The notes: a model not told the origin generated them from the letters alone. Positions 50,932 through 60,842 are shown, numbered from the stretch's first letter. The stretch: DNA of 64,000 bases from an uncultured Schlesneria sp. (GCA_903904835.1 CAIVEI010000167.1:1-64000), one strand, 5' to 3'. Numbers and translations are program-made.

Positions 50932-51684
50932 ATGAACGTTTACGGCATCATCCCCGCCCGATTGCAATCGACACGCCTGCCTCGAAAATTACTGCTGGCT
51001 GAGACCGGCCGACCCCTCATCGAATACACATGGCGATCGGCGTCGCGATCAAAACGACTGCATCATTTGATCGTCGCCGCAGATAGTGATGAAATCGCCG
51101 AAACGGTGAAAGGCTTCGGTGGTCGATGCGAATTGACGGGTGAGCATCCAAGCGGAACCGATCGCATCGCCGAGATTGCTCGCCGATGTTGCCCGGACGG
51201 AGAAATTTTCGTCAATATTCAAGGTGACGAGCCGGAAATTGATCCTGCGAATATTGATGCTGTCGTGCAGGCCTTGATCGACTGCCCGACAGCTCAAATG
51301 GCGACGTTAGGGACGCCGATGAGGTCGTTGGAACAGGTGCAAGCCTCTTCCTGCGTTAAGGTTGTGGCTGGCAAGGACGGCAGGGCTCTTTACTTCAGCC
51401 GCGCTCCAATCCCGTTCTGCCGAGACCGCGATTCCGCCGAAGTCTTAGCAACCGAACATCCGTGGATGCTGCATATCGGTATTTACGCGTACAGGCGGGA
51501 GTTTTTGCTGGAATTGACGCAACTTCCTCCATCTCGACTTGAACAACTTGAGAAGCTGGAACAATTGCGCGCTCTCGAAGCAGGTGCTCGCATTCAAGTT
51601 GCGATTGTCGAACATCACTCGGTTGGCATCGACACGCCTGAGGACTATGCTCGGTTTGTTGCAAGGTTGAAGGCAGAAGGATGA
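50932..51684 (+). CDS. kdsB: 3-deoxy-manno-octulosonate cytidylyltransferase
   Basis: KdsB (250 aa) activates KDO with CTP for lipopolysaccharide core synthesis. AAGG lies 4 nt before the ATG. Signatures: GIIPARLQSTRLPRKLL (nucleotide-binding opening), GRCELTGEHPSGTDRIAE, EIFVNIQGDEPEIDP (metal Asp), ALYFSRAPIPFCRD and the end HIGIYAYRREFL with LEQLEKLEQLRALEAG. Its presence implies a KDO-containing outer membrane. It follows a TPR gene by 8 bp and precedes pyrG, which makes the CTP that KdsB consumes, by 92 bp; this grouping is also seen in other bacteria. Confidence 0.97.
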   Translation: MNVYGIIPARLQSTRLPRKLLLAETGRPLIEYTWRSASRSKRLHHLIVAADSDEIAETVKGFGGRCELTGEHPSGTDRIAEIARRCCPDGEIFVNIQGDEPEIDPANIDAVVQALIDCPTAQMATLGTPMRSLEQVQASSCVKVVAGKDGRALYFSRAPIPFCRDRDSAEVLATEHPWMLHIGIYAYRREFLLELTQLPPSRLEQLEKLEQLRALEAGARIQVAIVEHHSVGIDTPEDYARFVARLKAEG

Positions 51685-51776
51685 CGGATGAATAATGTGT
51701 GACACCGTATTTGTTCATTTCGAGATCTGATTTCTGAAATCCTCATTCCTCTTTTGTCTCCTTCCAAAGTTCAATA

Positions 51777-53396
51777 ATGACCAAGCAGACCAAGCACATT
51801 TTTGTCACAGGCGGTGTTGTCAGTTCTCTTGGCAAAGGGCTGACGTCTGCTTCGATCGGGACGATTCTGGAACGTCGCGGACTGAAAGTCCGCATGCAGA
51901 AGCTCGACCCCTACATCAATGTTGATCCGGGAACGATGAGTCCCTTTCAGCACGGCGAGGTTTATGTTCTGGATGACGGAGCCGAGACCGACCTCGACCT
52001 GGGGCACTACGAACGGTTTACGAACAGCCCGCTGACACGCGATTCGAATTACACGTCAGGCCGTATTTATTCGAAGGTGATCCAGAAAGAACGTGACGGT
52101 AAATATCTTGGAAAAACGGTCCAGGTCGTTCCTCACATCACAGACGAAATCAAAGCTGCCGTACGAGGACTTGGAGGTCCTGATGTCGATGTTGTGATTA
52201 CTGAATTAGGTGGCACCGTCGGCGATATTGAGGGATTGCCGTTTTTTGAGGCCATTCGTCAATTGCCGCTGGATATCGGTCGTGAGAACTGCCTGTTCAT
52301 TCATTTGACGCTTGTTCCCTACTTGAAGGCCGCGAAAGAACTGAAGACCAAGCCGACGCAGCACAGCGTTCAGCAATTACGGCAGATCGGTATTCAGCCG
52401 GACATTTTGATCGTGCGGACAGAACGGGATCTAGGTCAGGAAAACGCTGATAAGATTGCTCTGTTTTGTAATCTGGAGAAGCGTGCCGTCATCGTCGAAA
52501 AAGATAAAGAGTTTTCGATCTACGAGGTTCCCTCGGGACTGGTTGAATACGGTCTGGACAAGCTGATTCTGGAAAAACTGCACTTACCTGAAGGTCCATC
52601 GGACATGGACGATTGGGATGATCTTGTTCATCGGATCAAAAATCCCCTTCATGACGTCAACATCGCAGTGGTTGGTAAGTACATCGAGCATCGAGACGCC
52701 TACAAATCGATTTACGAAGCACTCGACCACGCAGGCTTCTCACATTCGACGCGCGTCATCATAAAGCGGATCGAAGCCGAGTCGCTGGAAAGCCAGGAAG
52801 CGGCGTCGATACTTGCTGGAATCGATGGCCTGCTCGTCCCCGGCGGGTTTGGGCACCGCGGAATTGAAGGCAAGATTCAGGCTGTTCGATACGCCCGGGA
52901 ACATAAGATCCCCTATTTTGGAATTTGTCTTGGGATGCAAGTCGCCGTCATTGAATATGGTCGCCATGTGATCGGCCTGGATGAGGCAAACAGCACTGAA
53001 TTCGACGCTGCGACACCACACCCCGTTATCTGTTTGCTTGAAGAGCAGCGAACCGTGGAAAAGAAGGGGGCGTCGATGCGGCTCGGAGCTCAGCCGTGCG
53101 TTCTCACCGAGGGATCGTTGATGGCGAGCATTTACGAAAGTTCGGAAATCTCAGAGCGCCATCGCCATCGCTACGAGTTCAATCCGGAGTATCGCGAGCG
53201 TTTTGAGAAGGGGGGGATGTTACTTTCCGGTAACAGTCCAAGCGGCAAGCTGGTTGAGGCGATTGAACTGCCAGACCATCCCTGGTTTGCCGCCGTGCAA
53301 TTCCATCCTGAATTCAAATCGAAGCCAAATCTTCCGCATCCAATCTTTAAGAGTTTCATTAATGCCGCGTTAAAGCGACATCAGGATCGGGCGTAA
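51777..53396 (+). CDS. pyrG: CTP synthase
   Basis: CTP synthase (539 aa) makes CTP from UTP, ATP and glutamine. The synthetase domain opens with [23 protein letters not shown] (ATP loop) and shows [23 protein letters not shown] and [12 protein letters not shown]. The C-terminal glutaminase has the Cys nucleophile in [16 protein letters not shown], oxyanion loop VPGGFGHRG and the His-Glu pair in QFHPEFKS. The length is normal and all key residues are present. It follows kdsB. Downstream, a perfect hairpin between it and the convergent PFK gene may terminate transcription. Confidence 0.98.
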   Translation: MTKQTKHIFVTGGVVSSLGKGLTSASIGTILERRGLKVRMQKLDPYINVDPGTMSPFQHGEVYVLDDGAETDLDLGHYERFTNSPLTRDSNYTSGRIYSKVIQKERDGKYLGKTVQVVPHITDEIKAAVRGLGGPDVDVVITELGGTVGDIEGLPFFEAIRQLPLDIGRENCLFIHLTLVPYLKAAKELKTKPTQHSVQQLRQIGIQPDILIVRTERDLGQENADKIALFCNLEKRAVIVEKDKEFSIYEVPSGLVEYGLDKLILEKLHLPEGPSDMDDWDDLVHRIKNPLHDVNIAVVGKYIEHRDAYKSIYEALDHAGFSHSTRVIIKRIEAESLESQEAASILAGIDGLLVPGGFGHRGIEGKIQAVRYAREHKIPYFGICLGMQVAVIEYGRHVIGLDEANSTEFDAATPHPVICLLEEQRTVEKKGASMRLGAQPCVLTEGSLMASIYESSEISERHRHRYEFNPEYRERFEKGGMLLSGNSPSGKLVEAIELPDHPWFAAVQFHPEFKSKPNLPHPIFKSFINAALKRHQDRA

Positions 53397-53499
53397 TACT
53401 TCAGAATTCGCCAATGATTTTGTGGTCATAGACGCGTGACACGGCATCGGAGACTTCGGAAAAGTAGAGGCTCCATTTTTTCCTATGAAATCGAAGAGC

Positions 53500-53529
53500 A
53501 CTGCTTGACCGACGACGGTCAAGCAGTGG
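53500..53529. repeat. perfect hairpin with CACTGCTTGACCG stem between convergent genes
   Basis: CACTGCTTGACCG (53500-53512), loop ACGA, CGGTCAAGCAGTG (53517-53529): a perfect 13-bp stem with tetraloop. GGCAC follows at 53529-53533, as in the copy near 9740-9767. It lies between pyrG and the convergent PFK gene, 104 and 59 bp from their stops, so it may act as a terminator for both. Confidence 0.8.
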
Positions 53530-53587
53530 CACAATCGAGTTAGCGACGTCGAATAGCACCGACGAATTTCGCCGACGCGGCGATTTC

Positions 53588-54967
53588 TTAAATGATCGAT
53601 TCAATTCGGCGTTGAATATCGATATTCACGCTTTGATACCGAGTCGAAAGCTTGCCAGGGCTGAACATGTCAGCACGGATTTGCTCGACATCTTCGGTTC
53701 CGATTGCGCCCGTCAGGACCGAGCGGAGATAGTTCTTACCTAGCAGCGACGGTTGGAAACGCTGATAGTCATAAAATGACGGGTGAACGTGCCGTGGGTG
53801 GATTTTGCCCCATTGGTCACGCAGCTTGTTCGCCCCCAGAGAATCGAGAAAGAACCCTTTTTCCTGGGACCATTGCAGTGTCGCAATCATATTGTTTTGA
53901 CCTTCGACCAGCAGATCAACCGCTTTGCCGCCAAGTTGTACCCCATGATACCGGTCGAACTTGATGGGGAACCCGCCTCGTTGGGTGTGTCCGACTTTAC
54001 GCGTGAAAATAGCGGAATCAGCGGATTCGTGCTTTCGTCGCGTTCCAAAATAGTCGTCACCAAACCGTTTGCAGAGCAACTGCTTCAGCTCTTCAGCCGC
54101 GCCATTAAAGATGATATTTCCCGCCGGATCGTAACTTTTCGTGGCGGCCCCAAGTTGTCGTCCATCCTGATCGACGACCCCTTCGCCGATCACGATAACG
54201 ACGTGCTTTTGAAGTTCGTACAGTTCGGCAATGCGATGCTCGAGACGGTCCATATCAAGTCTTGCTTCGGGGATCAGAATAATGTCCGGCTGACCGTAGG
54301 CAGAGCCGAGTGGGATGAACCCCGAGTCACGGCCCATCACTTCAATAATCGCGATTCGCCGGTGACTTTCTGCGGTCGTACGAATTCGTTCGATCCCCTG
54401 CACAACAACAAAGACCGCCGTGGCAAAGCCTGGCGTAACATAATTGACAATTTCGTCGAGGCCAATGGTCGGTCTGGCAAGTGACGTACCGTGCCTCCGA
54501 TGTCCTCTGTTCTCGCTTTCGTCCATCATCAATTCGTTGACTTCATCGAGATAGTTGAGACCCAGGTCATTATCGATCGTTTTCGGCGCCAGCACGCAGG
54601 GGAAGAATTCACACAGGGGCTGCATTCCATTGATTGTGCCGTCTCCACCAATACAGATCATTCCGTCAACTTTGAGGGTTTGAAGTCGCTGTTTGATCTC
54701 GGACATAATGTCGGCCTGACCGCGATCAATGTATGTGCGCGACGCTCCCAGCAACGTTCCACCCATGTTCGGGTTGAGTTCCGGAATCGTCGAAAAGAGT
54801 GGATTCAGGCGGACATGAGGCACTCGAGGGTCGAGGATTCCTGCAAATCCACGAATCAGTCCGACCATCTCGATCTTGAGGGTATTCGCTCGCTCGACCG
54901 CGCCATAGATTGTGGCGTTCAGTGCTGGCGTATCTCCCCCTGCTGTAAGAATCGCAAATCGAGTCAT
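53588..54967 (-). CDS. 6-phosphofructokinase, planctomycete type
   Basis: A PFK-A superfamily enzyme of 459 aa that phosphorylates fructose 6-phosphate. It opens with FAILTAGGDTPALNATIYG, the phosphoryl-donor site is ICIGGDGTINGM (117-124), followed by PKTIDND (138-144) and IEVMGRDSGFIPLGSAYGQPDIILIPE. The donor-site residues are mixed: Gly at the position of E. coli Gly104 (typical of ATP enzymes) but Lys at the position of Gly124 (typical of PPi enzymes), a combination also known from ATP-using eukaryotic parasite PFKs. An insertion of about 40 residues (GLNYLDEVNELMMDESENRG and following) separates PKTIDND from TPGFATAVFVV. ATP use is likely but not certain. It is followed downstream by a convergent pyrG. 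Confidence 0.9.
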   Translation of the reverse strand: MTRFAILTAGGDTPALNATIYGAVERANTLKIEMVGLIRGFAGILDPRVPHVRLNPLFSTIPELNPNMGGTLLGASRTYIDRGQADIMSEIKQRLQTLKVDGMICIGGDGTINGMQPLCEFFPCVLAPKTIDNDLGLNYLDEVNELMMDESENRGHRRHGTSLARPTIGLDEIVNYVTPGFATAVFVVVQGIERIRTTAESHRRIAIIEVMGRDSGFIPLGSAYGQPDIILIPEARLDMDRLEHRIAELYELQKHVVIVIGEGVVDQDGRQLGAATKSYDPAGNIIFNGAAEELKQLLCKRFGDDYFGTRRKHESADSAIFTRKVGHTQRGGFPIKFDRYHGVQLGGKAVDLLVEGQNNMIATLQWSQEKGFFLDSLGANKLRDQWGKIHPRHVHPSFYDYQRFQPSLLGKNYLRSVLTGAIGTEDVEQIRADMFSPGKLSTRYQSVNIDIQRRIESII

Positions 54968-55038
54968 GCTTATTTCTTTCTTTCCCGATCGATCAGCGGA
55001 ACAACCCGTTGTTAACTCGACCTACGGTCTCGCCAGGT

Positions 55039-55992
55039 TCATCGTGTCATGACGTTCAATCGTACTCCGATCTCTCGCAGGATTTCGAGATCTGATTCCG
55101 GTCGATGAACGCTTGCGGGGTGTGTTCGATCTGTACCAATCCAGCTGCGCAGTTTGAGAAACTGCGCGGCGGAGTGTTTATAACCGGGTGACGGACTGCG
55201 AAAGGCGAAGTTGCCGAGATACTGCAACTGATCGTTCAGCTCGTAGAATCTTGAATCGCCGCTGGCCCAGTACTTGTCTCGAAGCGCAAACAGATCCGGT
55301 GCGAACGTACTCAGTCCAAGCAGGTAATCGCTTCCATACATGATCATGTCGATGGCAAAATCATTTCCGGTATACACCACGAAATCAGGCCTCAGACGAT
55401 TCCTGAGCGCAAGGCGTTGCCATTCCGGTTCGCGATGAAAAGACGAGTGCTTTACGCCGACGCATTGTTGAATCGACATCAGCCCGGCGAAAGTCTCAAG
55501 ATCGTAAATGGCACCGAAAGGTGCCAGATCCGTTGTCAGTTCAAAGCCGAGGAATCGATCGCAGGCATCTGCCAGTTGTTGATAGCTGGAAATGATTTCC
55601 GGGCCTGGTTGCCGGGTGAGACCATATGACTGGAATACGATCGGTGTTCCACCCCGTTCCTGAATGGCAGCCAACTGTTTGAGGTAGGCATCGCGTTGAA
55701 AGTGGTCGCCATCGCGATCAGAAACGAAGGCTCCCGCGATGAACTGTTGCCCGCTCAGAATGTGCGTTGTCCGTTCAAGAACTTGATCTCTGGTGGTCTG
55801 GTCGATCAGATTGACATACCCGGTGTCCATGTTGACTGCCGGGGTCAGGCCCGCATCGACGGTTCTTTTTACATGGAGATCAAAAGATTTCCAATCGATT
55901 TCGCCAGTTTCCGTGAACGGCAGTAAGATCGCGGAAATGCCTGTTACCATTCGGCAACGCTGAAGTAACGAATTCGGATCAATTGGACTCAT
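55039..55992 (-). CDS. DapA-family aldolase/synthase
   Basis: A 317-aa TIM-barrel protein of the dihydrodipicolinate synthase/N-acetylneuraminate lyase family. It shows GISAILLPFTETGEIDWKSFDLHVKRTVDAGL (opening), HILSGQQFIAGAF, and the Schiff-base lysine in the strand CVGVKHSS. The Tyr usually seen as YNxP in the catalytic strand appears as FQSYG, so the active site is not canonical DapA. Family members in planctomycetes mostly act on other 2-keto acids or sugar acids. The gene starts 71 bp upstream of the PFK start on the same strand; co-transcription is possible. True DapA for lysine synthesis is less likely. Confidence 0.85.
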   Translation of the reverse strand: MSPIDPNSLLQRCRMVTGISAILLPFTETGEIDWKSFDLHVKRTVDAGLTPAVNMDTGYVNLIDQTTRDQVLERTTHILSGQQFIAGAFVSDRDGDHFQRDAYLKQLAAIQERGGTPIVFQSYGLTRQPGPEIISSYQQLADACDRFLGFELTTDLAPFGAIYDLETFAGLMSIQQCVGVKHSSFHREPEWQRLALRNRLRPDFVVYTGNDFAIDMIMYGSDYLLGLSTFAPDLFALRDKYWASGDSRFYELNDQLQYLGNFAFRSPSPGYKHSAAQFLKLRSWIGTDRTHPASVHRPESDLEILREIGVRLNVMTR

Positions 55993-56096
55993 GAACCTGC
56001 TTCAAATGAGACAAGGGGCTTCCAGATCATAGGTTCGAAATTCTATTAAGAACCAGCCGATTCTCACACCGTCATGGTCGAGTCCCATCTTGAAAA

Positions 56097-58634
56097 TCAG
56101 GCGGTTTTGCCCTTTCGCCAGTCTCGACGATTTCTGCGGCTTCGCTTTGAATCTGATGAGTTTTCGCCAGAAACAGCGTCCGAGTCCGAATCGTCGATTG
56201 ACTGATCGGCTAATTCTACGTCGGACTCATCGTACGTCTGGGAATCGTCTGTCTGTTTGTCATGGTTCGGCCGGTCGAAACCCGTCGCCGACGGGAGCGA
56301 AAAAGAGACGGTCTCGCGGTCAGCCCGATCGAATGTCGGGTGATGATCGGCAGGGCTTTCATGCATGAGTTCAGCGAGACTTTCTTGAGGTCTCTGTTCT
56401 CGCTCGAAAAGCAATTGATCTTCCGCAATCTGTGACGCAATCGCTCTTTCTGACTCTTGATCGCCGAAAGGGTTGATTGCCTTCACCTCCGTTTGATGAG
56501 CGGTCATTCGGGCGATTTCCTCTTCGTACTCAGACAGTCTGGTCGCTCCGTATGCGATCTGTTCCGGATCGTGAGAGACAACAGGGACTGGACGAATCGT
56601 CGAATGAGCGGATGGTTCACTGCGAACATGCTTTGTCGGTAAAGTTGAGTGGTCGTAGGACGTTGCTCGTCGGCTGTGGGGTTCTTCGATATGCGTCGGT
56701 TGGACAAGTACGTTGTCAGCGGGATCGAGGGTATCCGAGCTCAGTTCATCGCCGAGATCCTTACGTCCACCTTCTCGTTCCGTTTGGTTTTGACGAAGAG
56801 CATCGATTTCCGCCTGTGCTGCTTGTTTTCTCGCGGCCCAGCTTTGAAGAGCGCCCGTCTGCTTTCGATGCTGACGTTGAGTCTCTTCGTGGAGGACCTG
56901 ACGCGATTTGGAATAATCATGCACGGCGTGATCGAGAGCTGCCTGTCGCGAAAAGAGTGGGCCATAAGCACCGCCGACGGCCAATTCCCGTTCCTGTTCA
57001 GCGAGTTGCCTGAGGGATTCTTCAACAGAAATTGTTTCAGGAAGGTGTATCCCAACGAACGAGGGTTGCGGATGTCGCTGTAGCCGTTGCATCTCGGCCC
57101 GTGACGCACGACCGTCGCCGATGGCGAATCCAACAACCGTGACAAGCATTGCCAGTCCGATGGCCATGATCGCTCCGGTCATATACGGAAGAATTCCGGA
57201 CGTCAGTGGAATTCCGTTGGGCATCGGATTGATGTTGATTCTTCTGGCCAGCAACGTCGGGGCGATGTGAACTCCGCCGTTTGAATGATAGCCTTCTCGT
57301 TTGAAGAAATAACCCGTGATCCGAACCGGCTTTCGCAGGTTTTCACCAGGTTCGATTCCGTTTGGCAGACTCGTGCAGACGATCCGATAGGGATGGTGGC
57401 TTGAATCGCCGGTAAAGACCCAGCCTTCATAAACCTTGGTGACTCCGTACTTGTTTCGACCCGCTTCAAATTCGTAAAGTCGAAACAAATCACCTTCAAT
57501 CGTGACCGGCTCACCTCGATATCGATCGGGTTCGGTCATCAGGTTAATATATTGAACCTCGCGATCCGCAGCTCGTTGCAACGATGCAGCGGGAACTCGC
57601 CGGGCATGATCCAGCAACCAATAAAACACCTCGGCTTCGTCACGACGAACACCGATCGTGTTGTCCTTAACGACATCGAGATACCGCTTGTCGATTCGAA
57701 CGGGCGCAATTTCGTCTGTTGTGGGTTGTGCCCCATAAGTTGAATGGTTTCGAGTGAACTCATCGCGTCGCCGCAGGTCAATCGGTGGTTGACGATTCTG
57801 GTCGTCGAACAATTCCTGGTCCTGATCAACGTCGTTGCCGTAAGGTGCTTTTTTCGAATGACGTTTTGGAATTGTTTTTTCGCGGGGGATGTCCTCTTCC
57901 GTGAAATTAAACTCGTCGAGTGGAGTGGGTATTTCCTTGGTTTCCACTCGATTTGGCCGAAATGGTTCAGGGGTCTCATCGAATAGTGAGTTTGCAGGGT
58001 TATCGTGTCGACGCGTTGGAGGCCGCTCGGGAGAAAGCTTTCTGCGAATCGGTTCACGTTCCTCAACGACGGTCGTTGGAACTGGTTCTGAATTCCAGTC
58101 GTCGTCAACCCTTGAGGCGACGTCGGCAGGAATGCGGCCGAATTCGTTAACCGGTTGCGGTCGAAAACTAGGTTCTTCATCGAACGGTACTTGATCACTT
58201 GATCCCCGGCCTTCGTCCGAAAAGGTCGATTGTTCGATCGGTTTCGAGGTCGACTTCCGCCGTCGGAAAAACTGATCGTCTGTTAGTTGTTCACGACTTC
58301 GCTCTTTGCTGCGCGGCACAAATAGTTCGCGTTCTTGATTTGCGGAATCTGAGCGTACTCGGGGAGATTGTCCGCGTATCCCATCGTCATCGGAAACTGG
58401 GATTACGAACTCGCCTGGTTTGAGGTCTCGCTCTTCGCGTCGCACTTCGAAGACCAGCGAATCAGGCGACACGCTCGGCGGCGGCTGTAGACCGGCATCT
58501 TTCGTCGCCGGACGGTAGTTCAACGCGCTGAGCGTGAACATGATGATCGCGATCAATCCTACGAACGACAGCATTCGAAGTTGTAAGCGGCGATCGAGAA
58601 AAGCTGGCGTGGTTTGCGAAGTTTCGAAGCGCAT
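56097..58634 (-). CDS. large membrane protein with two helices and disordered arms
   Basis: An 845-aa protein starting at ATG 58634 (the TTG at 58655 has no ribosome site). The order is a helix at about residues 23-42 (LSFVGLIAIIMFTLSALNY), then about 300 residues of Arg/Glu/Asp/Pro-rich disordered chain. A folded middle part of about 150 residues follows, with RRDEAEVFYWLLDHARRVPAASLQRAADREV, VTIEGDLFRLYEFEAGRN, GWVFTGDSSHHPYRIVCTSLP and VRITGYFFKREGYHSN, which looks like an OB-like fold. A second helix (YMTGAIMAIGLAMLVTVVGFAIGDG) comes next, then a second charged region with coiled-coil character (QRQHRKQTGALQSWAARKQA) and an acidic end closing in KRSRRNRRDWRKG. The folded part would be periplasmic. 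I know no function; an envelope scaffold is one possibility. Confidence 0.8.
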   Translation of the reverse strand: MRFETSQTTPAFLDRRLQLRMLSFVGLIAIIMFTLSALNYRPATKDAGLQPPPSVSPDSLVFEVRREERDLKPGEFVIPVSDDDGIRGQSPRVRSDSANQERELFVPRSKERSREQLTDDQFFRRRKSTSKPIEQSTFSDEGRGSSDQVPFDEEPSFRPQPVNEFGRIPADVASRVDDDWNSEPVPTTVVEEREPIRRKLSPERPPTRRHDNPANSLFDETPEPFRPNRVETKEIPTPLDEFNFTEEDIPREKTIPKRHSKKAPYGNDVDQDQELFDDQNRQPPIDLRRRDEFTRNHSTYGAQPTTDEIAPVRIDKRYLDVVKDNTIGVRRDEAEVFYWLLDHARRVPAASLQRAADREVQYINLMTEPDRYRGEPVTIEGDLFRLYEFEAGRNKYGVTKVYEGWVFTGDSSHHPYRIVCTSLPNGIEPGENLRKPVRITGYFFKREGYHSNGGVHIAPTLLARRININPMPNGIPLTSGILPYMTGAIMAIGLAMLVTVVGFAIGDGRASRAEMQRLQRHPQPSFVGIHLPETISVEESLRQLAEQERELAVGGAYGPLFSRQAALDHAVHDYSKSRQVLHEETQRQHRKQTGALQSWAARKQAAQAEIDALRQNQTEREGGRKDLGDELSSDTLDPADNVLVQPTHIEEPHSRRATSYDHSTLPTKHVRSEPSAHSTIRPVPVVSHDPEQIAYGATRLSEYEEEIARMTAHQTEVKAINPFGDQESERAIASQIAEDQLLFEREQRPQESLAELMHESPADHHPTFDRADRETVSFSLPSATGFDRPNHDKQTDDSQTYDESDVELADQSIDDSDSDAVSGENSSDSKRSRRNRRDWRKGKTA

Positions 58635-58830
58635 ACCCACCCTATCGAAATTCAAGGTGAAATGAGGCCGGAAATCACGGCATCCTTACCGTGATTTAAT
58701 CGGCGTCGCGTAGTTTAACAGCTTTCGCCAAACTCACAATGTGATTCTTGAAAGTACTAAATCAGTGTTTTCCTCCCAACTGCAAGATCGGCAGACGATA
58801 AAGTCTGAGTTCGTTCGCGAAGGGAGCCGG

Positions 58831-59898
58831 CTACAAAGGCGATTCCATTCCAACGTGAGCGGCTGCTTGACGAAGTTTGTCGATCACGTCTTGTGGAAGA
58901 CTGATCCCCTCAGTCTGAGACTTTCTGCGTTGAGCCCATTCTCGCTCGCCCGGAAGCAGCACTCGTTCGACGCCGCCTGCTGTTGGCGTGGCGTGAATTT
59001 CGTCAATCAGACGCTGTAGACGTTGTTCAAACTGATCAAGTGGAACCATCGCGCCGACATCGATCGCGATGAAAGACGCATTGTGGTACGACGGACGAGC
59101 GGGATCGTCGAAGATCCAGCTTCCGACCTGCCATGTCATATGACCACCTGGCAGAATGGCCGAAAGGATTTCACACCACAGTCCGAACCCGTAACCTTTG
59201 TGTCCCGCCATTGGTGCCAGCGCGGCTTTAGCTGGATAGAGCGATCCATCCGTTGTCGGTTTGCCTTCATGATCGATGAGCCAGGAGGGTTGGATCGGTT
59301 CACCACGCTGAAGTGCTGCGTAGATTTTGCCACCGGCAACGGCGGCAGTCGCCATATCGAGCAAGATTGGGTCGCCATTACCGACCGGGACTCCGTATGC
59401 AATTGGATTGCTGCCGAGAACTGCGCCTCGCGAGCCGGGGGCTGCAACGCTGGGAATATCGTTGCCGGTGACCATTCCGATGAACCCTGCTCGGGCGGCT
59501 GTGGCGGCGTAGTAACCCGCTGCGCCGATATGCCCGGTGTTTCTCAGGCCGACATACGCAATTCCGACATTGCGAGCTTTGGCCATCGCCGTTCGCATGG
59601 CAAAATCGCTCCCAACCAGGCCGAGAGCCGATTCGCCATCAATGATCGCCCAGCCGGCTCCTTCCCGCTCAATTCGTGGCGTGGCAGTCGCCCGATACCC
59701 GCCCCCCTTGAGCTTATTCAGGTATCCTGCGAGCGCCTTCGTGCCGTGCGTGAAGACACCCATCGCGTCAGTCGTCACCAGGATTGTTGCGGCCGTTTCG
59801 GCGTCGGTGCGCGACAGTCCAACGCGAGTGAACGCCTCAACGCAGAAGTTTGTCAGAGATTCTATGGAAATCGATTTCGTCATATTTTCATTGGTCAT
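58831..59898 (-). CDS. Ldh/malate-type NAD(P) dehydrogenase
   Basis: A 355-aa member of the malate/L-lactate dehydrogenase family (YlbC/AllD type), which oxidises 2-hydroxy acids using NAD(P) and lacks the usual Rossmann fold. Family signatures: FTRVGLSRTDAETAATILVTTDAMGVFTHG (His), GYVGLRNTGHIGAAGYYA, PIAYGVPVG and HKGYGFGLWCEILSAILPGG. Third gene of an operon: its start overlaps the stop of the epimerase gene by 4 bp (ATGA), and it is preceded by a D-2-hydroxyacid dehydrogenase. The group suggests catabolism of a hydroxy acid or sugar acid. Substrate unknown. Confidence 0.93.
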   Translation of the reverse strand: MTNENMTKSISIESLTNFCVEAFTRVGLSRTDAETAATILVTTDAMGVFTHGTKALAGYLNKLKGGGYRATATPRIEREGAGWAIIDGESALGLVGSDFAMRTAMAKARNVGIAYVGLRNTGHIGAAGYYAATAARAGFIGMVTGNDIPSVAAPGSRGAVLGSNPIAYGVPVGNGDPILLDMATAAVAGGKIYAALQRGEPIQPSWLIDHEGKPTTDGSLYPAKAALAPMAGHKGYGFGLWCEILSAILPGGHMTWQVGSWIFDDPARPSYHNASFIAIDVGAMVPLDQFEQRLQRLIDEIHATPTAGGVERVLLPGEREWAQRRKSQTEGISLPQDVIDKLRQAAAHVGMESPL

Positions 59899-60842
59899 AC
59901 AGGTGACTTCTTTCGGTAAAACTCGACAGTCCTACGGACTCCGTCTTCCAGAGTCACGGGTTGCCAATCAGGGAAGAGCGACGAGATAAAATGCGGTTTC
60001 GGAGGGATATTCGAAGGGATTTCGGGTCCGTTCACGGCGATTCGTGTGCCAGAGCCGGGGACGACTCGGTCGATGATCTGAACAAATTCTTCCGTCGTGG
60101 CGAGTTGACTCGGAAGATCGACGACCGTCGATCCTGGTGGCGTCTCAAGAGCCGATCGGACGAATGCCAACGCGACATCTTCGACGTAATCGTACCCGAC
60201 ACGACCTCGGTAATTGATCGAATACGGTTCGCCGACGGCAGCCGCTCGTGCTGCTTGCGACGGGCCGGCGGTCAACCCGACCGTTCGTTCTGGTCCATAG
60301 GCAACATGGGGGCGAATTCCGACTGAAGCAATCTGAAAATGTCGCCAATATTGTTCCGCGATCAAGTCGAAAGCCATCTTGAATGCACCGTAGAACGAAG
60401 GTGGCCGGTTGTCAGCCCCCTTCAATCCCAGCGAATTGTCATCAGCTTCCGGACCATAAACCGCGTACGAACTGGCATACGAAATCCCCTTGATTTGTCC
60501 CACGTTAGTCCGCGCCAATTCGAAAACACCAACACTTCCCATGATGTTGACCTCACAGCCCAGATACGGGTCTTGTTGGCAATCAGGAGTCAACAACGCA
60601 GCAAGGTGAATGATATGCGAGACCTGGTGTTCGATGACGACGCGAGAAAGTAAAGCTCGGTCAAGCAGACTTCCCGCAACGAAGTGAACTTTGGACGCAT
60701 CGTCTCCGAGGATGCTTTTCCAGCGTGCGGGGTTCAACTGCTTGTCAAATGCAATTGGCAATAGTCCGCGAGATAACAGTTCTCGAAGGACCCAAGTCCC
60801 GATAAATCCACCGCCGCCCGTTACCAGCACGCTATTACTCAT
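59895..60842 (-). CDS. NAD-dependent epimerase/dehydratase
   Basis: A 315-aa extended short-chain dehydrogenase. ATG 60842 is preferred over the GTG at 60854. Glycine-rich NAD loop VLVTGGGGFIGTWVL, HLAALLTPDCQ, and the catalytic YxxxK in FYGAFKMAFD are all present; a Ser of the triad lies in ISYASSYAVYG. The nucleotide-sugar or sugar substrate cannot be told. It is the middle gene of a three-gene operon, 40 bp after a D-2-hydroxyacid dehydrogenase gene and overlapping the Ldh-type gene by 4 bp, so it probably acts on an intermediate of the same pathway rather than on cell-wall precursors. Confidence 0.92.
   Translation of the reverse strand: MSNSVLVTGGGGFIGTWVLRELLSRGLLPIAFDKQLNPARWKSILGDDASKVHFVAGSLLDRALLSRVVIEHQVSHIIHLAALLTPDCQQDPYLGCEVNIMGSVGVFELARTNVGQIKGISYASSYAVYGPEADDNSLGLKGADNRPPSFYGAFKMAFDLIAEQYWRHFQIASVGIRPHVAYGPERTVGLTAGPSQAARAAAVGEPYSINYRGRVGYDYVEDVALAFVRSALETPPGSTVVDLPSQLATTEEFVQIIDRVVPGSGTRIAVNGPEIPSNIPPKPHFISSLFPDWQPVTLEDGVRRTVEFYRKKSPV

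Noticed and set aside
53783-54484. Plus-strand frame of 233 aa
   Set aside because: Antisense to the phosphofructokinase gene, no motif.
59023-59919. Open frame of 298 aa on the plus strand
   Set aside because: Antisense to the well-supported Ldh-type dehydrogenase; composition is that of a shadow frame with many Arg and Cys.
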